A stretch of 50,200 bases of DNA from Salinivirgaceae bacterium (lineage in GTDB: Bacteria > Bacteroidota > Bacteroidia > Bacteroidales > SZUA-534). The DNA is taken from assembly GCA_016284875.1 (NCBI GenBank), contig JAEEPS010000016.1, positions 1-50,200 of the forward strand, in the 5' to 3' direction. The stretch's first letter is position 1. Each line of letters starts with the position of its first letter. Below the pieces are notes generated by a model. That model was not told where the DNA came from. It saw only the letters and a list, made by a program, of their open reading frames with translations, and made no database searches. The translations under genes and the position numbers were made by a program. This document shows positions 1 through 7,100 of the stretch, piece after piece.

Positions 1-813
1 GTTTTTGTAAACTTCGGCATTCGTCATGTGTTTCTGACGTATAAACTTGAATAACTGTTTGTTGAAACTGTCTTCAAGGTTGGAGAGAATGTTGCCAAGA
101 TTGCTTTCATTTCCCGCACCTAACGGTTCCTGTATTGACGCACAGCATTCGCAGATAGAAGCATCTTCCGAATCCGCTATTTCATCATTTGTCTGCACAG
201 GCGACGGCGTCTCCATGCAGCAATTGGCATTCCCAACCTCAAAATTGAGCCGCCTTCTCCGTTCAAGGATGTCATCTTTTATAAGTCGCTCATCGATGTA
301 ACTCTCAACGTCAGCATAGAGTTTTTGCGCGGCGGCAAAGGCATCGTTGTTGTAAACTATCATGTAGACGATCATTGAACCGTCGTATGAGCCGAGGAAA
401 TCGTGGATTGACTTGAGTGCGACGTTGAGCGCCTTATCGGGCGGATAACCGTAGATTCCTGACGAAATCAACGGAAACGCTACCGATTCAAGTTGCTTTG
501 CTGCAGCAAGTTTCAACGAATTCTGATAACAGTTGTACAACTGTGTTTCTTGTTGTGTGTCACCTTCTTTATAAATCGGACCTGCAGTATGAATGATGAA
601 TTTTGCCCGCGACTTAAAACCATCGGTAATGACGGCATCGCCTGTTTTTATTGGTGCAAGTTGGTTGCAGGCTTGTTGCAGTTTCTGCTCTCCAGCGGCC
701 TTGAAAATTGCGCCGCAGACTCCGCCGCCCATTCTCAACTGCGTGTTGGCAGCATTGACAATGGCATCGACTGTGATTTTTGTAATATCGTTTCGGCTTA
801 TTATTAGTGGCAT
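1..813 (-). CDS. Macro-domain ADP-ribose-binding/hydrolase-like protein (partial, C-terminus off the left edge)
   Basis: Reading the minus strand from ATG 813-811 gives an open frame to the window edge (271 codons visible). Residues 1 to about 165 are a macro domain: IVNAANTQL near residue 20, then the glycine-rich MGGGVCGAIF loop, FIIHTAGP, and PLISSGIYGYP, which are the ADP-ribose-contacting segments of the family. Family members bind ADP-ribose and many remove it from proteins or from O-acetyl-ADP-ribose. The remaining visible part, after an acidic Cys-containing linker, is helical (FNKQLFKFIRQKHMTNAEVYK) and resembles the C-terminal helical domain of long macro proteins of Clostridia and Bacteroidota. 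A TACCTTTG -7 box (837-830) precedes the start. The gene is divergent from the VWA gene at 927. Domain call is sure; the substrate is unknown. Confidence 0.88.
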   Translation of the reverse strand, partial: MPLIISRNDITKITVDAIVNAANTQLRMGGGVCGAIFKAAGEQKLQQACNQLAPIKTGDAVITDGFKSRAKFIIHTAGPIYKEGDTQQETQLYNCYQNSLKLAAAKQLESVAFPLISSGIYGYPPDKALNVALKSIHDFLGSYDGSMIVYMIVYNNDAFAAAQKLYADVESYIDERLIKDDILERRRRLNFEVGNANCCMETPSPVQTNDEIADSEDASICECCASIQEPLGAGNESNLGNILSNLEDSFNKQLFKFIRQKHMTNAEVYKN

Positions 814-829
814 AACTCCTTGTTTTCAG

Positions 830-837
830 CAAAGGTA
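830..837 (-). promoter_or_regulatory. Putative Bacteroidota -7 box for the macro-domain gene
   Basis: TACCTTTG on the minus strand matches the Bacteroidota sigma-ABfr -7 consensus TAnnTTTG, 16 bases upstream of the start codon. No clear -33 TTTG was found at the usual spacing. Confidence 0.5.
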
Positions 838-842
838 CAAAA

Positions 843-893
843 TGTCGCTTTTAAGGCGACATCATTCCCGATTTATCGGTGGATTTTTGCACC
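843..893. repeat. Consecutive small inverted repeats between the divergent macro and VWA genes
   Basis: TGTCGC (843-848) pairs with GCGACA (856-861); CCGAT (868-872) pairs with ATCGG (875-879); GGTG (878-881) pairs with CACC (890-893). They fill the 113-base divergent gap and overlap the expected -33 region of the macro promoter. They could be operator sites; no function is shown. Confidence 0.4.
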
Positions 894-926
894 GTTAGTT
901 ATTGTTAAATTTTAAAATTTAGTGCT

Positions 927-1571
927 ATGAAAAACAACATTACAGAACTCATTTTCGTCATCGACCAATCAGGTTCGATGTCAGGTTTGGAAGACGACAC
1001 CATTGGTGGCTTCAACTCAATGCTCGAGAAACAACGTAACGAAGACGGTGTTTGCCACATTTCGACAGTTTTTTTCGACAATAGTTCGGATGTGATTCAT
1101 AATCGCCGCAACATCAGTACGGTAGAGCCGCTGACACGCAAAGACTACACACCTGGTGGCTCAACAGCGCTTCTCGACGCTTTGGGCGATGCCATCAACC
1201 ACACCGTCAAGGTTCAGAAGATGCTTGCCGATGATGAAAGGGCTGATAACGTGATTTTTGTAATCATAACCGATGGTGAGGAGAATTCATCGACCCGTTT
1301 TTCTGCAAGAAAAGTTAAGCAAATGATTTCGCACGAACAGGAAAAATACGGTTGGGAGTTTATCTTTTTGGGTGCGAATATCGATGCCGTCAAAACTGCA
1401 GGTCACTATGGAATCAAAGCGAATCGCGCATGCAATTTCGTTTGTGACGCGACGGGAGTGGAATTAAATTTTTGCTGCGTATCGGATGCTGTGTCGGAGG
1501 TACGGGCAATGGGAAGTATCTCTGACGACTGGGATAACGAAATCAAAAAGGATTATAAGCAAAGGAGCTGA
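927..1571 (+). CDS. von Willebrand factor A (VWA) domain protein
   Basis: The protein has 214 residues and is almost entirely a VWA fold. The metal-ion-dependent adhesion site is seen as DQSGSMSG (Asp13, Ser15, Ser17, the DxSxS motif), with the conserved Thr in GGSTALLDALG and the Asp in IITDGEENSS. There is no signal peptide or membrane segment, so it is cytoplasmic. VWA proteins of this compact type act as scaffolds in metal-dependent protein contacts. The gene is head-to-head with a macro-domain gene, an arrangement I recall from other anaerobes, which suggests a shared role in ADP-ribose or stress biology. That link is inference. A strong terminator follows at 1606-1637. Confidence 0.9.
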   Translation: MKNNITELIFVIDQSGSMSGLEDDTIGGFNSMLEKQRNEDGVCHISTVFFDNSSDVIHNRRNISTVEPLTRKDYTPGGSTALLDALGDAINHTVKVQKMLADDERADNVIFVIITDGEENSSTRFSARKVKQMISHEQEKYGWEFIFLGANIDAVKTAGHYGIKANRACNFVCDATGVELNFCCVSDAVSEVRAMGSISDDWDNEIKKDYKQRS

Positions 1572-1605
1572 TGATTTTAATTAATTGAATCGGACAAAAC
1601 GTGCA

Positions 1606-1637
1606 GGGGCGAAAATCATTCGCCCCTTCGTTTTTAT
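1606..1637 (+). terminator. Rho-independent terminator after the VWA gene
   Basis: Perfect 8-bp stem GGGGCGAA (1606-1613) / TTCGCCCC (1619-1626) with a 5-base loop, followed by TTCGTTTTTAT. Confidence 0.85.
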
Positions 1638-1672
1638 ACCATACACATTAAATATACGTGTAATTTTCGCAA

Positions 1673-1694
1673 TACCCCCATTAAAAATAGGGGT
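1673..1694. repeat. Imperfect inverted repeat upstream of glnN
   Basis: ACCCC (1674-1678) and GGGGT (1690-1694) form arms that extend to 7 bp with one mismatch. It lies about 50 bases upstream of the putative glnN -7 box and could be an operator or attenuator. Function is not shown. Confidence 0.3.
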
Positions 1695-1744
1695 GTCGCT
1701 TAAAAATTGTAAGAGATTCACGTACAACGGCATCTTTTTTGCCA

Positions 1745-1752
1745 TATCTTTG
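1745..1752 (+). promoter_or_regulatory. Putative -7 box of the glnN promoter
   Basis: TATCTTTG matches TAnnTTTG, 27 bases before the ATG at 1780. It supports that start over the upstream in-frame TTG at 1585. No good -33 element is visible. Confidence 0.6.
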
Positions 1753-1779
1753 CGCCATAAACATAAAAATCAGACAACA

Positions 1780-3972
1780 ATGTCAACAATCCGGTTTCAG
1801 GCTTTGGAGCAACTGATGAACCGTCAGGCGGTGAAGGTTGAGGTGCCAGACATCAAAACATCAGAGTATTATGCTGAGAATGTGTTCGATAAGACCAAAA
1901 TGAAGGAGTTCTTGTCGCGCGAGGCTTACGAATGCGTGGTTGATTCTATCGAGAACGGAACTCGCATTCCGCGCCGCATTGCCGACCAAGTGGCATCGGG
2001 AATGAAGGCGTGGGCACTGGGCAAAGGCGCAACGCACTACACCCACTGGTTTCATCCGCTCACCGGCTCAACGGCCGAGAAGCATGACGCTTTCTTTGAA
2101 CCAAATTTTGATGGCGATGGCGGCATCGAGGCATTCGATGGCGGCAAACTTGCTCAACAAGAGCCTGATGCATCGAGTTTCCCAAGTGGCGGATTGCGCA
2201 ACACCTTCGAGGCTCGTGGTTACACTGCGTGGGACCCATCATCGCCGGCCTTCATTTTAGAGCGAACTCTTTGTATACCAACCATTTTTATATCGTACAC
2301 AGGCGAGGCGCTCGACTTTAAAACGCCATTGCTTAAAGCCACATCGGTGCTGAACGACGCGGCTGTGGGCGTTTGCCAGTATTTCGACAAAGATGTCACG
2401 AAAGTGGTAACCACATTGGGTTGGGAGCAAGAGTATTTTCTTGTTGATTCGGCGCTGTTCCTTGCCCGTCCCGACTTGCAACTCACAGGCCGCACCCTTA
2501 TGGGGCACGCTTCGGCCAAAGACCAACAGTTAGACGACCACTATTTCGGCACAATTCCGAGCCGCGTAAACGCCTTTATGCGCGATTTTGAGATTGAGGC
2601 CTACCGTTTGGGAATTCCTGTCAAAACACGCCATAACGAAGTGGCACCCAATCAGTTTGAGTGCGCACCGGTGTTCGAAGAAGCCAATCTGGCCGTCGAC
2701 CACAATATGCTGCTTATGGACCTTATGAAGAAGGTGGCCCGCCGCCACAACTTCAACGTGCTTTTCCACGAGAAGCCGTTCAAGGGCATCAGTGGTTCGG
2801 GCAAGCACAACAACTTCTCGATGGCCACCAACACCGGCGTCAACCTGCTTTCGCCCGGAAAAAATCCGAAGAGCAATATGCAGTTCCTGGTTTTCTTGGC
2901 CTGCACCATCAGCGCTGTCTATGAGTACGGCGACCTGATGCGCGCCAGCATTGCCACCGCCGGCAACGAGCATCGTTTGGGCGCAACCGAGGCGCCGCCA
3001 TCGATAATGTCGGTATTCTTGGGAAGTTATCTGTCTGGCATTCTTGACGATATAGAGCAACGCGTGAGCGACAAAAAGATGACGCCCGACGAGAAAACCG
3101 ACATAAAATTAGGCATCGGGCGAATTCCCGAGATTCTGCTCGACAACACCGACCGCAACCGCACGTCGCCGTTCGCCTTCACAGGCAACCGCTTCGAGTT
3201 CCGCTCGGCCGGAGCAAGCGCCAACTGCGCCGCACCAATGACGTTCATCACTTTGGCCGTGGCCGAGCAACTGCGTAAGTTCAAATTGAAGGTCGATGCC
3301 AAAATCGATGCCGGAGTGAAGAAGGACGAAGCCATCTTCCAAGAGTTGAAAGAACTGATAGTTTACTCAAAACCAGTGCGTTTCGATGGTAACGGCTACA
3401 GCCACGAGTGGGAAGTTGAGGCCGAGCGCCGCGGACTTTCGAACCCGAAAGGTGCGATTGCCGCTCTGCAAGCCTTTGCCGACCCCAAGAACATTGAACT
3501 TTGCACCAGCGCTAAAGTGTTCACCGAGCGCGAGATAGAAGCGCGTCACGAAATCCGTGTCGAGAACTACACCAAGAAAATTCAGATTGAGTCGCGCGTG
3601 TTGGGCGATTTGGCCACAAACCACATTATACCAACCGTTTACAAATATCAGAACCAACTGATTGAGAACGTCCGCGGCTTGAAGGAGGTGTTGAACGAGG
3701 CAGATTTCAATGAGGTTGCCGAACTGCAATTGGAAACCATAAAAGATATTTCTAAACGTATAACAGCCATAAAATCAATGGTTACCGAAATGACCGAGGC
3801 CCGCAAACGCGCCAACGCCATTACCGACATCTTTGAGAAGGCACAGGCATATTCCGACACAGTGAAACCTTATCTGGCAAGCATCCGTGAGCATATCGAC
3901 CATCTTGAAATGATTTCGGACAACGAGATTTGGCCGTTACCGAAATACCGCGAGCTGCTGTTCTCGCACTAA
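1780..3972 (+). CDS. glnN: Glutamine synthetase type III
   Basis: The product has 730 residues, which matches the roughly 730-residue GSIII of Bacteroides and is much longer than GSI. It condenses glutamate and ammonia to glutamine using ATP and is the main ammonia-assimilating enzyme in many Bacteroidales. Family marks include the GSIII-specific N-terminal region, the catalytic segment with ATLGWEQEYFLVD, RHNEVAPNQFE and SGKHNNFSM, NRTSPFAFTGNRFEFR, and a helical C-terminal extension. The frame stays open upstream to a TTG at 1585, but those codons cross the VWA terminator. ATG 1780, shortly after a -7 box, gives the standard N-terminus (MSTIRFQALEQL). It is a stand-alone transcription unit. 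Confidence 0.96.
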   Translation: MSTIRFQALEQLMNRQAVKVEVPDIKTSEYYAENVFDKTKMKEFLSREAYECVVDSIENGTRIPRRIADQVASGMKAWALGKGATHYTHWFHPLTGSTAEKHDAFFEPNFDGDGGIEAFDGGKLAQQEPDASSFPSGGLRNTFEARGYTAWDPSSPAFILERTLCIPTIFISYTGEALDFKTPLLKATSVLNDAAVGVCQYFDKDVTKVVTTLGWEQEYFLVDSALFLARPDLQLTGRTLMGHASAKDQQLDDHYFGTIPSRVNAFMRDFEIEAYRLGIPVKTRHNEVAPNQFECAPVFEEANLAVDHNMLLMDLMKKVARRHNFNVLFHEKPFKGISGSGKHNNFSMATNTGVNLLSPGKNPKSNMQFLVFLACTISAVYEYGDLMRASIATAGNEHRLGATEAPPSIMSVFLGSYLSGILDDIEQRVSDKKMTPDEKTDIKLGIGRIPEILLDNTDRNRTSPFAFTGNRFEFRSAGASANCAAPMTFITLAVAEQLRKFKLKVDAKIDAGVKKDEAIFQELKELIVYSKPVRFDGNGYSHEWEVEAERRGLSNPKGAIAALQAFADPKNIELCTSAKVFTEREIEARHEIRVENYTKKIQIESRVLGDLATNHIIPTVYKYQNQLIENVRGLKEVLNEADFNEVAELQLETIKDISKRITAIKSMVTEMTEARKRANAITDIFEKAQAYSDTVKPYLASIREHIDHLEMISDNEIWPLPKYRELLFSH

Positions 3973-4023
3973 TTGAAGGAGATTTGCGGGGGAGGGTAGA
4001 CAGCCCGATAGTTTAGTTAAATA

Positions 4024-4068
4024 CATTGACATTCAGAATTATTCGTCAAAATAATACTGAATGCAATG
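4024..4068. repeat. Long inverted repeat 1 between glnN and the BspA-like gene
   Basis: Arms 4024-4043 and 4050-4068 pair over 18 bp (CATTG, CATTCAG, ATTATT blocks) with one bulged A and one A/A mismatch around a 6-base loop. No T tract follows, so it is not a classical terminator. Confidence 0.7.
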
Positions 4069-4083
4069 ACATCGTGACGTGAA

Positions 4084-4115
4084 AATGATATTTTTGTTAA
4101 AGCGAAAATATCATT
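4084..4115. repeat. Long inverted repeat 2 upstream of the BspA-like gene
   Basis: Perfect 11-bp arms AATGATATTTT (4084-4094) and AAAATATCATT (4105-4115) around a 10-base loop, 55 bases before the start codon at 4170. Candidate operator or mRNA leader structure. Confidence 0.7.
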
Positions 4116-4169
4116 GGCTTGTTACGAGTCAATTATTGTTGTTTTTATGTTTAACTAACACTATTCGGG

Positions 4170-7100
4170 ATGAAAAAGGGAAAAACGTTATTGATGTCAG
4201 CACTTGCGTGCATGATGTCGTTTGGTGTTTGTGCACAAAACACTTTCAATGAGTGGTTTGCCGATGGCAGGTTATCTTCACCGCTCAAACTTGTAGATGA
4301 AGTTAATGGCGAGACACTGTCTGGCAGTGTGGCGGAACTTTTAGTCCCTGACGATGCGGCATATGACGATGGCTGGGCAATTCAGTTCTGCGCAGTATTT
4401 TACGATAATGCCGGCCAGGTTGAGGACAATAAATTCTCATTGACATTTGATGTTTATTGGGAACCGACCACCAATGCCGACACGGCACATCTTTTCTTCT
4501 TAACAGGAAAAATGTGGTATGACGAATATGGCGGTTGGCTTCACGAAGATTATCAGTGGTCAGGCGATAATACTGAATTGCTGGATGTTCCTGGTGCTAC
4601 CTCAATTCCCGTATACGCACCAATTAATGTTTACAAGAATAATTGGCAGACTGTAACAATTGAGGGTACAATTGGAGATCGCGGTGCGGAATTTATTGGC
4701 GTTCAAATAAATATGTGTGGCGATGAGGACAATGCCGGCACATATTATTTCCGCAACATCAACGTCAGGATGGGGGATAAAACCAACTTGAATTATTACG
4801 AGGTGATGCCGGCCGACATTGATGCGGTTAATGTGGGTAATATCAGTTATATGGTCATCTCTCCAAGCGAGGTGAAGGCTTTGAGTTTCACTGACACTGC
4901 CGCAACGAGCGCAGTGATACCGGCAAGTGTCGAAATTGAAGGCAGGACATATTCCGTAACTGATTTGGGAGGAAATCTGTTCAAAGGCATCAGTAAACTT
5001 GAGTCGATAACAATACCTAATTCGGTTGTCAATATTAACACATCGTTCGGCGACCTTAAAAATCTGACATCGGTAAAAATAGAAACCGATGCCAATGTTT
5101 CGAAATCAAACTTGTATTTCACCAAAGACAGTGTGCGCTACCATGTGATTGGTAAAGAATCAGTTGAAGTTGCCGCCAACATGCGTACTAATGTTGTTAT
5201 TCCCGAATCGGTGGCTGCAGGCAACACATTTGCGGTTGTTGGCATTGGAGAAAAGGCGTTCTACGAATGCCATAATTTGAAATCGCTGACAATACCAAAT
5301 TCGATTGTTACTATTGGCAAAAATGCGTTCGCTTATTGTAATAATTTAGAATCGGTGACTATCGGCAATTCTGTTACCAATATCGGGGAGTCGGCTTTCG
5401 CCGAATGCCAGAATTTGAAATCGCTCAACATCTCTAATTCAGTCAAATATATTGGTTCGGGCGCTTTCACTGATTGTGATAAGTTGGAATCGGTTAGCAT
5501 CCCCAACTCGGTTAAGGAAATCGGCACCTATGCGTTCGAATATTGTAGCGGTTTGAAGTCGGTGACCATTGGCGATTCGGTGTCATACATTGGGTCGAGT
5601 GCTTTCTATGGCTGTTGGAATTTGGCAAAAGCCGAATTTTCGAGCATAGAGAGTTTGTGCGGAATGAATTTTAGTAACCAAAACTCTAACCCGTTGAACA
5701 TGGCGAAGCATTTGTATATCGGCGGCAAAGAAGTGACCGAGTTGGTGATTCCTGACGGTGTCAGCACCATCGAAGATTACGCTTTCGTGGGTTGCGGCAG
5801 TCTGACGTCGGTCAGCATTCCAAACACCGTTACCCGAATCGGTGAGTCGGTATTTGATTACTGCAACGGTTTGAAGGCAATAACCATTCCTGGCTCGGTT
5901 GAGTATGTCGGTTACGATGCGTTTTCTTATTGCGACAGCCTGATATCGGTAACAATTGAAGGCGATGTCAGCATTTCTGGTGCGGGTTTGCACTTTACCA
6001 AAGACAGCATCGTCTATGGCGTATTAACTAGAAACAATGTCGAACTAAAATACTATGGTAAGTCGGGTGAGATTGTGATTCCGTCGTCAGTAACGGCGGG
6101 CGGCACATTTGAGGTAACAGTTATTGGTTCGCAGGCGTTCAGTGGTTGCAAAGGTTTGGAATCGATAACCATCCCTTCAACTATAACCAGAATAGGTGAT
6201 TATGCATTTTATAATTGCGAGAATCTCACATCGGTGATAATACCTAATACGGTTACAAACATCGGATATGATGCATTCGCCTATTGCAAAAAATTGAAGT
6301 CGGTTGTTCTGCCAGACATGCTCACAACAATCAACAGCAGTTTGTTCCAAGGATGCAGCAGTCTTGGCTCGATAGTGATACCGAATACGGTTTCTGAAAT
6401 CAGCAGCAGTGCATTCAACGGGTGCACCAATTTGAAATCGGTGATTATCGGCAGCAACGTAAACTCTATAAGTCGCAATGCATTTGCCGATTGCGACAGC
6501 CTGACAACCATCACCATCAAGCGCCCGACACCGCCATACGACAACAGTTGGTACGGCTCGATTTTTGGCAGCCTCGACAGCGTCGGCTACAGCAAGATAA
6601 CCTTGCGTGTACCGCAAGGCAGCAAGAACGATTACCAACACAGCGCCCCGTGGAGCAACATCAGCAACATTGTTGAGTACCCCATTTATAAAGTCACGCT
6701 GCTTGTTGATGGAGGTGATGCCAGAGTGTCGGGTGACGGACTGTACGAGGTTACAGCCGATGCCAAGGCCATCGTCAGCACGGAGCCTAATACTGGTTAT
6801 CAGTTTGTTAAATGGAGCGATGGCAACACTGACAATCCGCGAACCATCAATCTTAAGAGCGATACCACACTGACGGCCATCTTTATAGAAAAATATGTCA
6901 CCGTCACATTGCTCGTTGGCAATGTTAAGCATGGTTACATCGAAGGTGCTACAAAAGTGCGTGAGGGCAGTAGGGAAAGTTTTTATGCCATAGGTGTTGG
7001 CGAGTATGTGTTTGACCATTGGAATATAGGAGGAACAAAAAAAGATATTGGTTTTAGAGTCACTCACGACACAACACTTATTGCCTACTTCAAGAAGGCT

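Noticed and set aside
493..898. Plus-strand ORFs over the macro-domain gene
   Set aside because: The minus strand encodes an intact macro domain; these frames are shadows.
1585..1779. N-terminal extension of glnN from TTG 1585
   Set aside because: It crosses the VWA terminator and the glnN -7 box and makes the enzyme longer than its family.
2530..3060. 176-codon minus-strand ORF inside glnN
   Set aside because: Antisense shadow of a strongly conserved gene; the translation shows no domain or signal.
4900..6500. Regularly spaced repeats that might suggest a CRISPR array
   Set aside because: They are in-frame leucine-rich repeat codons of one large ORF and vary at third positions.
6177..7067. 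296-codon minus-strand ORF inside the BspA-like gene
   Set aside because: Antisense shadow of the repeat region; the plus-strand frame has clear repeats and sorting domain.
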